Notes: generated by a model from the letters alone, not told the origin. Shown: positions 9,268 through 22,945, counted from the first letter of the stretch. The stretch: 64,000 nucleotides of DNA from Gemmatimonadaceae bacterium (GCA_019186945.1 JABAQJ010000003.1:164531-228530); one strand, 5' to 3'. Numbers and translations are program-made.

Positions 9268-9858
9268 ATGCTGGTCATCGATAATTACGACTCCTTCACC
9301 TACAACCTCGTCCAGTATCTCGGTGAGCTGGGCGAGAACCCACTCGTCAGGCGCAACGATGCCATTACGGTCGCGGAAGTCGAGCACATGGCGCCGTCGG
9401 CGATCGTTATTTCCCCCGGTCCGTGTACTCCGGCCGAGGCTGGGGTGTCCGTACCGCTGATCCGGCATCTCGGCGCGCGTGTCCCCATTCTTGGTGTGTG
9501 CCTGGGGCACCAGTCCATCGGAGCAGCTTACGGCGCACGTGTGGTTCCGGCGTCCCATGTTATGCATGGCAAGACGTCGCAGGTCTCCCATGACGGGTCG
9601 GGGATCTTCCGCTCGCTGCCATCGCCATTGACTGTGATGCGGTATCACTCCCTCATCGTGGAGCGGGACTCGCTCCCGCAGTGCCTTCGCGTGACCGCGA
9701 TAAGCGACGACGAAGTCCACGCCTTGGAGCACATGGAGCATCCGGTCTGGGGCGTGCAGTTCCACCCTGAGTCGATCATGACGCAGCACGGGCGAGATAT
9801 CCTCGCGAACTTTCTCTCGCTGGCGGACGATTTCAGGCATCGCCAGAGGGCGGTTTGA
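9268..9858 (+). CDS. Anthranilate / aminodeoxychorismate synthase glutamine amidotransferase subunit
   Basis: Class I glutamine amidotransferase that delivers ammonia to a chorismate-using partner (TrpE or PabB). The 196 residues carry the N-terminus [18 protein letters not shown], the oxyanion segment [11 protein letters not shown], nucleophile Cys78 in VCLGHQSIG, and the His-x-Glu pair in [10 protein letters not shown]. No trpE or pabB lies next to it, so whether it serves tryptophan, folate or both is open. It starts 51 bases after the recombinase gene and ends four bases before the dipeptidase gene. Confidence 0.93.
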   Translation: MLVIDNYDSFTYNLVQYLGELGENPLVRRNDAITVAEVEHMAPSAIVISPGPCTPAEAGVSVPLIRHLGARVPILGVCLGHQSIGAAYGARVVPASHVMHGKTSQVSHDGSGIFRSLPSPLTVMRYHSLIVERDSLPQCLRVTAISDDEVHALEHMEHPVWGVQFHPESIMTQHGRDILANFLSLADDFRHRQRAV

Positions 9859-9862
9859 CGAC

Positions 9863-11035
9863 GTGTCCCGTGCGCGTCACGTGATCCTCGGCATCGCGAT
9901 CGTATTGGTTGTCGGGCTTGTCGCGTTGTTCACGACCGTAGCCCCGCTTGTCGATCGCCAGCTCAATCGCGTCGTTCCGGACACGTCGATCGTGCCGGGC
10001 CCTGAAGCCGAATCGCTGCACCACACGCTACGCGTCGCCGATCTCCACGCCGATGCCCTCCTCTGGCCGCGGGATCTGCTGGCACGCGCGACGCACGGTC
10101 ACGTCGATCTGCCACGACTGCAGGAAGGCGGAGTCGCTCTCCAGGTGTTCTCCGCTGTGACCAAGACGCCCAAGGGCATCAACTACGACAGGAATAGCGA
10201 CCGAACGGACAATATCACGCTCCTTGCCGTGGCCGAGCGGTATCCGCCGCGCGCGTGGGGCTCGCTTTACGAGCGGGCGATCCATCAGGCGAAGAAGTTG
10301 AACGACGCGTCGGCACGCTCGCGAGGATCCCTCGTGGTGGTGACGTCACGTCGGACTCTGGAAGCCTTCCTTCGGCGCAGAGGCGAATCCCGAGCAGTCG
10401 GAGCAATCCTTGCGACGGAGGGACTGCACCCGTTGGAAGGCCAACTGGACCACATCGATTCGCTCGCGCAAGCCGGCTACCGGATTTTCGGTCTTACGCA
10501 CTTCTTCGATAACGATGTCGGAGGGTCGGCACACGGGGAAGCAAAGGGAGGACTCACACCATTCGGGCGAGAAGTCATTCGCCGGCTCGATACCCTGTCC
10601 CTGATCATCGATCTTGCTCATGCCTCACCGGCCCTGATCGACGACGTGTTGAACCTGTCGTCGCGTCCCGTCATCGTGTCCCACACCGGTGTTCAGGCGA
10701 CTTGTCCGGGGCCGCGAAACCTTTCGGACGAACAGATCCGGCGCATCGCCGCAAAGGGCGGCGTGATTGGGATCGGTTTCTGGGACGGCGCCATCTGTCA
10801 GCCAACGCTTGCCAACGTGACGAAGGCCATCCTCCACGCTGTTGCCGTGGCCGGAGAGGACCATGTGGCTCTGGGTTCGGACTTCGATGGAAGCACCACA
10901 GTCCCCTTCGACGCTGCCGGTTACGTACGGCTTACGCAGGCGCTCCTCGATGCCGGAATGGGCCCGGAGCAGGTTGCGAAGGTCATGGGAGAGAATGCGA
11001 TTCGCGTCATGGCGAGCCTGTTGCCCGAACGCTGA
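9863..11035 (+). CDS. Membrane-anchored M19 (renal) dipeptidase
   Basis: Zn-dependent dipeptidase of family M19. A single N-terminal hydrophobic segment (about residues 6-28) probably anchors the enzyme facing the periplasm. The metal ligands are visible: LHAD (first His-x-Asp), the Glu in ATEGLHPL, DLAHAS and VSHTG with His, and the late Asp in GSDFDGS. The GTG start at 9863 is four bases after the preceding stop. Length of 390 residues fits the family. The substrate (L,D- or D-amino dipeptides, or beta-lactams) cannot be predicted. A 79-base gap to kdsB follows. Confidence 0.9.
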   Translation: MSRARHVILGIAIVLVVGLVALFTTVAPLVDRQLNRVVPDTSIVPGPEAESLHHTLRVADLHADALLWPRDLLARATHGHVDLPRLQEGGVALQVFSAVTKTPKGINYDRNSDRTDNITLLAVAERYPPRAWGSLYERAIHQAKKLNDASARSRGSLVVVTSRRTLEAFLRRRGESRAVGAILATEGLHPLEGQLDHIDSLAQAGYRIFGLTHFFDNDVGGSAHGEAKGGLTPFGREVIRRLDTLSLIIDLAHASPALIDDVLNLSSRPVIVSHTGVQATCPGPRNLSDEQIRRIAAKGGVIGIGFWDGAICQPTLANVTKAILHAVAVAGEDHVALGSDFDGSTTVPFDAAGYVRLTQALLDAGMGPEQVAKVMGENAIRVMASLLPER

Positions 11036-11043
11036 CTCGCCGT

Positions 11044-11070
11044 TTGAAAACGGACTGACGCCGGTATAAC
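11044..11070 (+). promoter_or_regulatory. Candidate sigma70-type promoter for the kds/lpt operon
   Basis: TTGAAA at 11044-11049 and TATAAC at 11065-11070 lie in the 79-base gap before kdsB. The hexamers are good but the 15-base spacer is short, so this is tentative. It is the only gap of any size upstream of the nine-gene overlapping chain that starts with kdsB. Confidence 0.35.
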
Positions 11071-11114
11071 TTGCGAAGCGTGCCTTTTCTCTCCTTTCGG
11101 GCGCGTTCCGGTAC

Positions 11115-14381
<3,267 letters not shown>

Positions 14382-14385
<4 letters not shown>

Positions 14386-14966
14386 CACCGGCACGCCGCA
14401 GCGCCGCAGCGACCATTTCCAGGGCTGTTGCACGGCAGATCCAGCTGGTCGGCCTCGACGTCGACGGCGTCATGACCGACGGCGGAATCTATCTAGGCGA
14501 CGCGGGCGGGCAACGCGTTGAACTCAAGCGCTACGAAATTCAGGACGGACTCGGCATCAGGATGTTGCAGCAGGCGGGTATAGCGGTTGCCATCATCACT
14601 GGCCGCGTTTCCCACAGCGTCGAGCTGCGTGCACGCGAACTGAAGGCCGACGAATTGGTTCAGGATGTGAACGCACGGAAGCTTCCCGCCCTTCGTGCCA
14701 TTGTCGCCCGCCGTGGGATCACGATGAAACAGGTTGCTTTCGTTGGCGACGACCTGCCGGACCTCGGCGTCCTGCGAGAAGTCGGGCTGCCGGTCGCCGT
14801 CGCCAATGCCTCCCGCGAGGCCGCCCAGGCCGCAAAGGTGAAGCTCACCCGAAATGGAGGCTACGGCGCAGTACGCGAGTTCGCCGAAATGTTGCTTCGC
14901 TCCCGCGGCGTATGGAACGCGCTGGTTGAAGCGTACGTCGCCAGTCGCGACACGGAGTACCCGTGA
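14382..14966 (+). CDS. kdsC: Kdo-8-phosphate phosphatase (HAD family)
   Basis: Removes phosphate from Kdo 8-phosphate. A small HAD phosphatase of 194 residues without a large cap domain, as in KdsC. It has the DxD nucleophile motif LDVDGVMTDG, the Thr/Ser motif IITGRVS and the distal acidic motif GDDLPDLGVL. About 20 residues precede the first strand. It sits between kdsA and kdsD with four-base GTGA overlaps on both sides. Confidence 0.94.
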
Positions 14967-15928
14967 CATCGGAAGAAATCATCGAACATGGGCGCCGCGT
15001 ACTCCAGCTCGAACGGGACGCCCTCGGCGAGATCGAGCGTCGCCTCGATGGAGAGTTCGCGCGCGCTGTTGACCTGGTCGCTTCGTCCAGGGGAAGAGTG
15101 ATCGTCTCCGGCGTCGGGAAGTCCGGTATCGTTGCCCGGAAGATCGCTGCCACGCTGACGTCTACTGGGACGCCGGCGACCTTTCTGCATCCAGTGGAGG
15201 GCCTGCACGGGGATCTGGGCATCGTCAGTCGCGACGACGTCGCCATCCTCCTGTCGAAAAGCGGCGAGTCTGAAGAACTCCTCGTCCTGCTGCAGCACCT
15301 CAAGCGGTTCGGCGCACGATGCATTGCCATCACCGGAAACAGACGATCCTCTCTTGCACTTGCCTGCGACGTCGCTCTGGATTCCTGGGTTCGCGAAGAG
15401 GCATGTCCCCATGACTTGGCGCCGACAACATCCACGACGACGGCCCTCGGGTTGGGTGACGCGCTCGCCGTGGTCGTCCTCGAACACAAGGGATTTCAGC
15501 GAGAGGACTTCGCTCGACTTCACCCTGGGGGATCGCTTGGGCGCCGCCTCCTCCTCCGCGTGCAGGATCTCATGGAGCGCGATAGGCTGCCAGCGCTGTC
15601 GCCACAGGCGACGATGCGCGAGGCTATTGTTCTACTCGCCGAGCGACGCGGCATTGTCATCGTTCGAGACGATGACTGGCGCCTCCTCGGCGTGTTCACG
15701 GCGGGTGACCTCACACGCCTCATTGACAAGGAACGGGACTTCCTTGACATCCCGGTTGCTCGAGTCATGACAGCCCAGCCAAAGCTAGCCCATGCAGAGG
15801 AACTCGCCAGCGCGGTGGTGTACCGGATGGAACAGGCCGGCATCATGGCCATGCCCGTCCTGGACACCCAACAATCCGTGGTCGGCGTGATCCACCTGCA
15901 TGATCTGATGCGGGCCGGGGTCGCATGA
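14963..15928 (+). CDS. kdsD: Arabinose-5-phosphate isomerase (SIS + CBS pair)
   Basis: Interconverts ribulose 5-phosphate and arabinose 5-phosphate, the entry to Kdo. The 321 residues consist of an N-terminal SIS domain (VSGVGKSGIVARKIAATLTSTGTPA, HPVEGLHGDLGI, LSKSGESEELL) and a C-terminal pair of CBS domains (about 205-320), the usual KdsD plan. With kdsA, kdsB and kdsC it completes CMP-Kdo synthesis within one operon. ATGA overlaps the lptC gene. Confidence 0.96.
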   Translation: MTSEEIIEHGRRVLQLERDALGEIERRLDGEFARAVDLVASSRGRVIVSGVGKSGIVARKIAATLTSTGTPATFLHPVEGLHGDLGIVSRDDVAILLSKSGESEELLVLLQHLKRFGARCIAITGNRRSSLALACDVALDSWVREEACPHDLAPTTSTTTALGLGDALAVVVLEHKGFQREDFARLHPGGSLGRRLLLRVQDLMERDRLPALSPQATMREAIVLLAERRGIVIVRDDDWRLLGVFTAGDLTRLIDKERDFLDIPVARVMTAQPKLAHAEELASAVVYRMEQAGIMAMPVLDTQQSVVGVIHLHDLMRAGVA

Positions 15929-16479
15929 GGCGCATTTCGCTCGCGATTCCCCTGCTGTCGTCCGCACTTCTGGCTGCCTGTCAGGAGACGACGCAAACGC
16001 CGCCCGTTGCCAAGAGCGCCGCGATTCCAGACTCCGCGGATCAACTGATGTTTGGCGTGTGGTTCCTGCTCACGGATGCCGGTGTGAAGCGAGCGGAGGT
16101 GCGAGGCGACACCGCATATCTGTACGACGAAAGCACGCGCAGCGATCTGCGACGGGTGAAGACCGATTTCTACAAGACCACCGGCGAGAAGGACGCCACC
16201 CTGACTTCTCTCCAAGGGAGCTACAGCTCGCGGTTGGGCACGATGGAAGCACGTGGTCAGGTAGTGGTGGTCACGACCGACGGCCGAAAGCTGGAGTCGC
16301 CGCATCTTCGGTACGACCCGGCACGAAACGAGATCTCCAGCGATAGCGCTTTTGTGCTGACGGAGTCCGACAGACGTCTTGAAGGCATCGGATTCGTTTC
16401 CGATCCTGACCTGAATAACATCAAAGTCCTCCGCAACATGAAGGCGTTTGGACAGCAGGTCACGATCCCCAGGAAATGA
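15925..16479 (+). CDS. lptC: LptC-like LPS export protein, predicted lipoprotein
   Basis: Probable inner-membrane-side partner in LPS transport. It has 184 residues with a lipoprotein signal peptide (LLAAC, Cys19) instead of the transmembrane anchor of E. coli LptC. The rest (MFGVWFLLTDAGVKRAEVRGDTAYLYDE, RLGTMEARGQVVV, LESPHLRYDPARNEISSDS) has the repeating beta-strand character of the OstA/LptC fold. Identity rests on this and on position between kdsD and an lptA-like gene, upstream of lptB. ATGA overlaps occur at both ends. Confidence 0.82.
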   Translation: MRRISLAIPLLSSALLAACQETTQTPPVAKSAAIPDSADQLMFGVWFLLTDAGVKRAEVRGDTAYLYDESTRSDLRRVKTDFYKTTGEKDATLTSLQGSYSSRLGTMEARGQVVVVTTDGRKLESPHLRYDPARNEISSDSAFVLTESDRRLEGIGFVSDPDLNNIKVLRNMKAFGQQVTIPRK

Positions 16480-18059
16480 GAGCCCAATCGTCAGGGATAG
16501 CCTGTAGCCTCATGCTCGCCCTTGCCGGTTGCCACCGTCAGGCTCGCACGTCAGTTCCCTCGCCGGCCGCCCGGGCACCCGCGCCAGTCGTCGCGCCGGG
16601 AGACTCCGCCATAACCGCAGCGGCGGCCGACTCTATTCGAGCTATCGAACTCGCCCGGCAACGGGCCGCCAGGGATTCAGCCGCGAGAGATTCGGTCAAC
16701 CGTTCGGGACCGGTCGCGAAGCCGGTCACGGACAAACCCGCCGAGCGTTGCGTGATGGACATGCTTAATACGCCGGAGACCCGCTCGCAGTCAGTGCGAG
16801 ATCCAGCCACGGGCAAGTACTTCACGTACATCGGCGGCGGTGTCCACGGAAAATGTCGGAATCAGGATATTACCGTGAAAGGCGACAGCCTCGAGAGCTA
16901 TGACCAGACGCAGCTCTATATCCTGATTGGAAACACCGAGTACAAGGAGCCGCGAGTGACTATCAGCGCTCAACGCGCTACGTACTTCCGCGCCGAGGAA
17001 CGTCTTCTGATGGAGGGCAACGTGAGAGCGGTGATGCAGAACGGCGCCGTGATGATCGCCCCACGTGCGGAATATTTCCGGGCCGTCCGTGGCATTCGCC
17101 AGCAATCGAAGCTCGTTGCCACTCAACGCCCTGCGCTTTCCTATACGGAAAAGGATTCGCTCGGGAGACCACAGCCTCCTACGAACCTGAACGCCAACGA
17201 AATCACGGCTGATGGGGATTCCGTTTTCATCGCCCGCGGCGAAGTCGTGCTGAATCGCTCGGACATCGTGGCGACCGGCGATTCCGCTTACATGGACAAC
17301 GGCAAGCAGTGGTCGCGACTCATGAAGGGGCCGATAATCCAGAGCAAGGGAGAGCAGCCGTACACCCTCAGGGGGCACGCTATCGACCTGTACGGTGCCA
17401 ACCGCCAGATCCATCGCGTCGTTGCGCTTGACTCGGCTCATGCGACGAGCAAGGACGTCGAACTCCGTAGCGACACGCTCGATCTGCGCGTCACAGCGAA
17501 CAGACTCGATCGCGCATTCGCCTTCGGCCCAGGTGGCGCTCGTGCGACCACGCCGGAGCGGGACATCGTTGCGGATTCGCTGGACGTCATCATGCCGGGG
17601 CAACGAATCCGTGAGTTGCGGGCGATTCGCCGTGCCTACGCCGAGTCTGATCCGGATACCACCAGAATCGTATCCGACGAGCGGGACTGGTTGCGCGGCG
17701 ATACGATCGTTGCCCGGTTCGACTCGATCCCACCTAACGACACGACATCCGCGCCGCGTATCGCGGGCATCGTCGCGTCGGGCAGCGCCAGTTCCTTCTA
17801 TCAGGTGCCATCGAATTCCGGGGATCGCAACAAGCCCGGGATCAACTACGTACGGGGCAACCGGATCAGCCTCGACTTCGTCGCCGGTAACGTCGAAACC
17901 GTCACGGTGACCGATCAGGTATCCGGGGTATACCTCGAAGCCGCGTCGGACACAGCCGCGAAGAGGAACAAGAATCGACCGATCAGGGGCCGGACACCCG
18001 TCCGACCGCCCACCGGACAGCGCCCCACTGCCATTCGGAGACCTGGAGGCGACCAGTGA
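16476..18059 (+). CDS. Large LptA/OstA-like lipoprotein
   Basis: Probable periplasmic bridge or related LPS-transport protein. It is 527 residues long, roughly three times E. coli LptA, with a lipobox LAGC (Cys19) and a low-complexity Ala/Pro/Ser/Asp linker to about residue 90. The remainder shows OstA-type beta repeats, for example [39 protein letters not shown] and [20 protein letters not shown]. The C-terminal 30 residues are basic and proline-rich. It sits where lptA is expected, between lptC and lptB. Lipidation and size are unusual for LptA. An N-terminal LptD-like role is an alternative. Confidence 0.75.
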   Translation: MRAQSSGIACSLMLALAGCHRQARTSVPSPAARAPAPVVAPGDSAITAAAADSIRAIELARQRAARDSAARDSVNRSGPVAKPVTDKPAERCVMDMLNTPETRSQSVRDPATGKYFTYIGGGVHGKCRNQDITVKGDSLESYDQTQLYILIGNTEYKEPRVTISAQRATYFRAEERLLMEGNVRAVMQNGAVMIAPRAEYFRAVRGIRQQSKLVATQRPALSYTEKDSLGRPQPPTNLNANEITADGDSVFIARGEVVLNRSDIVATGDSAYMDNGKQWSRLMKGPIIQSKGEQPYTLRGHAIDLYGANRQIHRVVALDSAHATSKDVELRSDTLDLRVTANRLDRAFAFGPGGARATTPERDIVADSLDVIMPGQRIRELRAIRRAYAESDPDTTRIVSDERDWLRGDTIVARFDSIPPNDTTSAPRIAGIVASGSASSFYQVPSNSGDRNKPGINYVRGNRISLDFVAGNVETVTVTDQVSGVYLEAASDTAAKRNKNRPIRGRTPVRPPTGQRPTAIRRPGGDQ

Positions 18060-19276
18060 CAGTGACCGAACCGGCGGGTTCGTCACCGCTCGCCGAACTG
18101 GTTGACCATGTCGCCGGTGGTGACCGCAGCGTGGCATTCGCTCTGCACGCGCTCGTTTCGGAAGCAGACGAGGCGGGAGCCGCACCGCTCGATGCCGTCG
18201 CCATGCGATTCCGGGAAGACTACCTGGAGTCTCTGCGGCATCGTGGGCTGGACGCCGATCGCGAAGCCGGCCGGTTGGCACAGGACGAGGTCAGGTCGTT
18301 CCTCGTTACGTCGGTATTTCCGCGGCTCGCCGGTGCCGGGCACATTCTCTTCCCGATCCGTGCTCCGAAAGACGAGCAGCTCCGGGTGGGATTCGCATCC
18401 CCTTTGTGGGAGCGCATCGCCCCCCACCGAGGTGACGTTGCCAACGCGTTACGACTCACGGGGGAGCATGCCAGCATCCCGGCCCGTGCCGCCGTGGAGC
18501 CATCGGCGATTGCGGGTAGCGTCCTCGAGGCGCACGACCTGGCCAAGGCCTACAAGAAGCGGCGGGTCGTGCATGACGTCAATGTGCAACTTCGACAGGG
18601 GGAAATCGTCGGCCTCCTTGGTCCGAACGGAGCAGGGAAGACCACCACGTTTTACATGATCGTGGGCCTGATCAAGCCGTTGGCCGGCAAGATCCTGCTC
18701 GACAAGCAGGACATCACCAAGATGCCCATGTACCGGCGCGCGCGCCGCGGAATCGGCTATCTTTCGCAGGAGCCATCGATCTTTCGCAAGCTCACTGTCG
18801 AAGAGAACATCCTTGCGATCCTCGAAACGTTGCCTCTGAACAAAGAGACGCGTCGGAAACGATTAGAAGGCCTGCTGGACGAACTGAATATCAAGCACCT
18901 GCGGAACAACAAGGCGTACTCGCTATCCGGGGGCGAACGACGCCGGCTGGAGATCACCCGCGCGCTGGTCACCGAGCCCAAGTTCATGATGCTGGACGAG
19001 CCCTTCGCTGGTGTCGACCCGATCGCCGTGCACGACATCCAGTCGATCGTTGCCAATCTGCGGCACCGCGGAATCGGTGTGCTGATCTCCGACCATAACG
19101 TGGAGCAGACGCTGGACATCGTTGACCGTGCGTACATCATGTTCGATGGGCAGGTGAAGGTCTCCGGCTCCGTAAGGGATCTCGTCTACGATGAGGAGGT
19201 CTCTCGGCACTATCTCGGTCCGACTCTGACTGCGCGACTGCGTGCGCGGTTCGCCGAGGAGGAAGTCACGCAATGA
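18056..19276 (+). CDS. lptB: LPS export ABC ATPase LptB with a ~155-residue N-terminal extension
   Basis: ATPase that powers LPS extraction from the inner membrane. Residues from about 156 onward are a normal LptB: Walker [10 protein letters not shown] (189-197), a Q-loop in [16 protein letters not shown], signature LSGGERRR, Walker [12 protein letters not shown] and the switch SDHNVEQTL. Residues 1-155 are extra: mainly helical and charged, unrecognised, with no signal or membrane segment. The GTG at 18056 makes a GTGA overlap with the previous stop. An in-frame GTG at 18494 (codon 147) could give a standard-length protein, but the upstream frame is continuous. ATGA overlaps rpoN. Confidence 0.93.
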   Translation: MTVTEPAGSSPLAELVDHVAGGDRSVAFALHALVSEADEAGAAPLDAVAMRFREDYLESLRHRGLDADREAGRLAQDEVRSFLVTSVFPRLAGAGHILFPIRAPKDEQLRVGFASPLWERIAPHRGDVANALRLTGEHASIPARAAVEPSAIAGSVLEAHDLAKAYKKRRVVHDVNVQLRQGEIVGLLGPNGAGKTTTFYMIVGLIKPLAGKILLDKQDITKMPMYRRARRGIGYLSQEPSIFRKLTVEENILAILETLPLNKETRRKRLEGLLDELNIKHLRNNKAYSLSGGERRRLEITRALVTEPKFMMLDEPFAGVDPIAVHDIQSIVANLRHRGIGVLISDHNVEQTLDIVDRAYIMFDGQVKVSGSVRDLVYDEEVSRHYLGPTLTARLRARFAEEEVTQ

Positions 19277-20769
19277 GGCCGGGGCTCAGCCAGAGCGCAT
19301 CGCTGCGGCAGGAGCTCAAGATCAATCCACGCCTCTACCAGGCGATGGACTTGCTGTACATGCCCATGCTCGATCTGCAGCAGCACCTGAAGCAGGAGCT
19401 GCTGACAAACCCCTTCCTCGAGATGCTCGAGCCGGAGGAGGAGGAGGCGGAACAGGAGCAGGCCGCCGAGGAAGAAGGCGAAGCACCAGCTGACCTGACC
19501 GAGTCGACTGCTGCTACCGAAGAGCCGACCAAGGACAGGAACGACGAGATCGACTGGGAGGAGATCCTCCTGGACGGGTTCGAAACGGGCAGCGTGCGCG
19601 AGGAGCACGAAGAGCGCGAGTACTACGAGCCGGTCACGGTTGCGACACGCGACCTCGATGACCACCTGCGAGACCAGATCAGCCTGCTGGACCTGACGCC
19701 ACGCCAGCGAGTGCTCGCCGAGGAGTTCATCGGGAACATCAACGAGGATGGCTACCTCGAATGCTCCCTGGACGAAATCGTCGCCAGTATCAACGAGGAA
19801 ATCGTCAGAGCCATCGACCGATCAGGCCGATCCGGTGACGTCCCGCTATACCAGATGGCGGACGCCGAAGCTATGCTGGCCGTCGTCCAATCGCTCGATC
19901 CGCCCGGGGTGGGAGCGCGCAACCTCCGCGAATGTCTGTTGTTGCAGCTGAAGGACGAACGGACGGAAGACACCTTGCAGGGGCGACTCGTTCGCGATGC
20001 GTTCGACGAGCTGATCGCACACCGCTGGAGCGAAATCTCGAAGCGGTTCGGCGTGACGCCGGCCGAAGTACAGGCCGCCGCCGACGAAGTGGCCAAGCTC
20101 GATCCGAAGCCCGGTCTTCGCTTCAGCCTCGCCAGCGACGCGTACATCATTCCCGATCTGGTGGTCGAGAAAATCGATGGACGCTATCATGTCTACAGCA
20201 ACGATTCCAACCTGCCGCGTCTGCGGCTGAGTCGCGCTTACCAGGAAATCGCGCGTGACAAGAAGAAGTTCGACTCCGAGAACAAGGAGTTCATCTCCAA
20301 CAAGCTCAATTCCGCCAACTGGATGATTCAGGCCATCGAGCAGCGGCGCCAGACGATGCTCAAGGTCATGAACTACATCGTCGAACGCCAACGCGACTAC
20401 TTCGAGAAAGGCGTGCAGTACCTCAAGCCACTCACCCTGCGCGAAGTCGCCGAACATATCGGTATGCACGAGAGCACGGTCAGCCGGGTTACCAACGAAA
20501 AGTTCGTGCAGACACCGCGCGGCGTGCTGCCGCTCAAGTTTTTCTTTTCGTCCGGACTGAGCACCACTGGCGGCGAGGACGTTTCCGCGCGCGGCATCAA
20601 GGATCAGATCGAAAAACTCGTAACCAACGAGGACCCGCGGAATCCCCTCACGGATCAGGCCATAGTAAACATCCTTCGCGACAGCGGCGTGAACATCGCC
20701 CGTCGCACGGTCGCCAAGTACCGTGACCAACTCGGCGTGCTCTCGGCGCGCATGCGGAAGCGAGTCTGA
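19273..20769 (+). CDS. rpoN: RNA polymerase sigma-54 factor
   Basis: Alternative sigma factor that needs enhancer-binding ATPases. The 498 residues include the glutamine- and leucine-rich region I ([33 protein letters not shown]), a long acidic region II (about 55-110), the core-binding and HTH regions ([23 protein letters not shown]), and the RpoN box [11 protein letters not shown] near the C-terminus. The lptC-lptA-lptB-rpoN order is also seen in Proteobacteria. ATGA overlap with lptB suggests cotranslation. Confidence 0.97.
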   Translation: MRPGLSQSASLRQELKINPRLYQAMDLLYMPMLDLQQHLKQELLTNPFLEMLEPEEEEAEQEQAAEEEGEAPADLTESTAATEEPTKDRNDEIDWEEILLDGFETGSVREEHEEREYYEPVTVATRDLDDHLRDQISLLDLTPRQRVLAEEFIGNINEDGYLECSLDEIVASINEEIVRAIDRSGRSGDVPLYQMADAEAMLAVVQSLDPPGVGARNLRECLLLQLKDERTEDTLQGRLVRDAFDELIAHRWSEISKRFGVTPAEVQAAADEVAKLDPKPGLRFSLASDAYIIPDLVVEKIDGRYHVYSNDSNLPRLRLSRAYQEIARDKKKFDSENKEFISNKLNSANWMIQAIEQRRQTMLKVMNYIVERQRDYFEKGVQYLKPLTLREVAEHIGMHESTVSRVTNEKFVQTPRGVLPLKFFFSSGLSTTGGEDVSARGIKDQIEKLVTNEDPRNPLTDQAIVNILRDSGVNIARRTVAKYRDQLGVLSARMRKRV

Positions 20770-20771
20770 CG

Positions 20772-21770
20772 GTGGCTATCGAGGTGCGGTCGCCCGCTCC
20801 GACTCAGCTGCCACGGGTTCCTGACGCGCCTCCTTCCACCCGCCACGTCGACGTTTCGATCCTCGTCCCCGCGAAGGACGAGAGCCTGAATCTGCCGTTG
20901 TTCATGGAACTGACGGATGCTGTCGTGCGCGCGACGCCGGTGGCCTATGAAGTCATCGTGATCGACGACGGCTCGGAAGACGAGACATGGGCTGTGCTCA
21001 AGACACTGTGCGAGCGCTACCCATTTCTACGGGCCGTCAGGCACCGCAGTCGACGCGGGATCGCCGACGCACTGCGCACGGGATATCTGCATGCTTCGGG
21101 CGACATCCTCGTGTTCTATCCAGCCGATCTCCAGTTCAAGCCCGAGGACATTCCGCGCCTCGTCGCCCCCATCCTGGCGAACGAGGCCGATATGGTCACC
21201 GGCTACAAGGAAGGGAAGTACGAAAAGGCGTTCGTGTCGCGCGTCTACAATTTCTTGTCGCGCATTCTGTTTCACGTGCGGGTCAGAGATCTCAACAGCG
21301 TGAAAGCCTACCGGCGGGCGATCATGGAGACGCTCCCGGTACGACCCGACTGGCACCGGTACATGATCGTGCTCGCAGCTGCAGAAGGGTTCAGCGTCGC
21401 CGAGGTTCCCGTCCCGCTGTATCCGCGGCATGCCGGTAAGTCCAAGTTCGGACTGGCCCGGATCCCGGTCGGTGTGCTCGACATGCTCTCGGTGTGGTTC
21501 GAGCTGAGGTTCGCCAGAAAACCGCTACTCCTCTTCGGCATGCTGGGCGCGATGTTGTTCGCGCTGGGCGTTGTGGCCGGCATGTCGGCACTCGTCGTTC
21601 TGGTGGCCTCTGGCATCGGACTTCGCTGGGTATGGACGCTGATCCAGACCTGCCTGATACTCGGTTCGGTCTTCTTCGCCACCGGACTGCTGGGAGAACA
21701 GGTCGCGGGAGTGCGTGCACAGCTCCGCGAGGTACAACGCTCGATCGCGGACCGGCAGAACGGACGCTGA
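20772..21770 (+). CDS. Family 2 glycosyltransferase with two C-terminal membrane segments (CsbB/GtrB-like)
   Basis: Likely transfers a sugar from a nucleotide sugar to a polyprenyl phosphate at the inner face of the membrane. The GT2 domain shows SILVPAKDES, VIDDGSEDET and the acidic motif FYPADLQFKPED, with HAGKSKFG as in polyprenyl-phosphate GTs. Two hydrophobic helices follow at about residues 245-315, the layout of CsbB, GtrB and ArnC-type enzymes. Start GTG 20772 is two bases after rpoN. A YfhO-like gene lies 2 kb downstream, the usual partner of CsbB. The sugar is unknown. Confidence 0.86.
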   Translation: MAIEVRSPAPTQLPRVPDAPPSTRHVDVSILVPAKDESLNLPLFMELTDAVVRATPVAYEVIVIDDGSEDETWAVLKTLCERYPFLRAVRHRSRRGIADALRTGYLHASGDILVFYPADLQFKPEDIPRLVAPILANEADMVTGYKEGKYEKAFVSRVYNFLSRILFHVRVRDLNSVKAYRRAIMETLPVRPDWHRYMIVLAAAEGFSVAEVPVPLYPRHAGKSKFGLARIPVGVLDMLSVWFELRFARKPLLLFGMLGAMLFALGVVAGMSALVVLVASGIGLRWVWTLIQTCLILGSVFFATGLLGEQVAGVRAQLREVQRSIADRQNGR

Positions 21771-21784
21771 ACGCGCACCGGCGC

Positions 21785-22945
21785 ATGCGCGTCCTCTTTC
21801 TCACGCACTCCTACCCGCGGTGGCCGGGCGACGCCGCCGGCTCGTTCCTCCTCCGCCTGGCCAGCGCCCTCGCTCCCTGCGGCGTCCAGGTCGCCATCGT
21901 CGCACCGGCCGGCCCAGGCCTCCCGCTGCGCGAGACCATCGGTGGTATCGCCGTCACCCGCTATCGCTACGCCCCCGCCACGTGGGAACGCCTGGCATAC
22001 ACGGGCACGATGGTAGAGGAAGTCCGCGATACGTGGTCAGGACGCCTCGCGCTGCTCGGGCTTCTCGCCGCAGGAACCGCGTGCGCTCTGCGCTTACAGC
22101 GCGAGTACGACGCCGACCTGCTGCATGCGCACTGGTGGTTCCCCGGTGGAATCATGGCGTCGGCAGTATCGGCCGTGTCGAGCATCCCGTACATGGTGAC
22201 GTCGCACGGAAGCGACGTCCGGCTCGTCACCAGGATCGCTGCGGCACAGCCATTCTTCAGAGGCGTCATGCGGCAGGCCGCCGCCGTAACCGTCGTCTCC
22301 AGATGGTTGGCGCAACAGGTACTTCATACCGATCCGCGACTTGCCGTGCGCGTAGAGCCGATGCCGGTTGCCACCGAGCTGTTCGCCGTGCACGACGATC
22401 GACCTCGAACGAAGCGCATCCTCTTCGTCGGACGTCTCAACGAACAAAAGGGACTCGGCCGGCTGTTCGACGCAATGGCCCATATGACCGAAACGCCTAC
22501 CGTGGATGTCGTGGGCGACGGTCCGGAGTCAGCAGCCTTGCGTTCGCACGCAGCCGCGTTGGGGCTGGCGGATCGCGTCAGGTGGCATGGCATGCGTCCA
22601 CAGCACGAACTCCCCGACTTCTACCGGCGGGCAACCCTCCTTGCGGTACCGTCTTCAGAGGAAGGGCTTGGCCTTGCAGCCATCGAAGCGCAGTTGTGCG
22701 GAACGCCGGTCGTCGCGTTCGACTCCGGTGGCATAGCCGATACCATGAACGCGGGCGAGACCGGGATCCTCGTTCCTGCGCGGGATACTCGCCGGTTCGC
22801 CCAGGCTCTCGACTCGCTGGTCTCCAGTCCGGACGTCGCGCGACGCATGGGTGCCGCCGGAATCTCCTGGGCGACTGAGCGTTTCGCTCCCGAAGCGGTC
22901 GCCGCCAGGTACGCTGCCATCTACCGCGACGCCCTTGCCACATAA
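21785..22945 (+). CDS. Family 4 (GT-B) glycosyltransferase
   Basis: Retaining glycosyltransferase of 386 residues, probably cytoplasmic or peripheral. The N-terminal Rossmann half includes LFLTHSYPRWPGDAAGSFLL and LHAHWWFPGG. The C-terminal half contains ILFVGRLNEQKGL, VVGDGPE and the donor-binding motif PSSEEGLGLAAIEAQLCGTPVVAFDSGG with the E-x7-E pattern of GT4. The ATG at 21785 is chosen; the long open frame upstream is a shadow of the previous gene. Substrate cannot be assigned. It overlaps the next gene by 11 bases. Confidence 0.88.
   Translation: MRVLFLTHSYPRWPGDAAGSFLLRLASALAPCGVQVAIVAPAGPGLPLRETIGGIAVTRYRYAPATWERLAYTGTMVEEVRDTWSGRLALLGLLAAGTACALRLQREYDADLLHAHWWFPGGIMASAVSAVSSIPYMVTSHGSDVRLVTRIAAAQPFFRGVMRQAAAVTVVSRWLAQQVLHTDPRLAVRVEPMPVATELFAVHDDRPRTKRILFVGRLNEQKGLGRLFDAMAHMTETPTVDVVGDGPESAALRSHAAALGLADRVRWHGMRPQHELPDFYRRATLLAVPSSEEGLGLAAIEAQLCGTPVVAFDSGGIADTMNAGETGILVPARDTRRFAQALDSLVSSPDVARRMGAAGISWATERFAPEAVAARYAAIYRDALAT

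Noticed and set aside
16791-18281. 496-codon open frame on - opposite the LptA-like and lptB genes
   Set aside because: High-GC antisense shadow; the + strand frame has a signal peptide, OstA repeats and coupled starts, while this one is Arg-rich with no motif.
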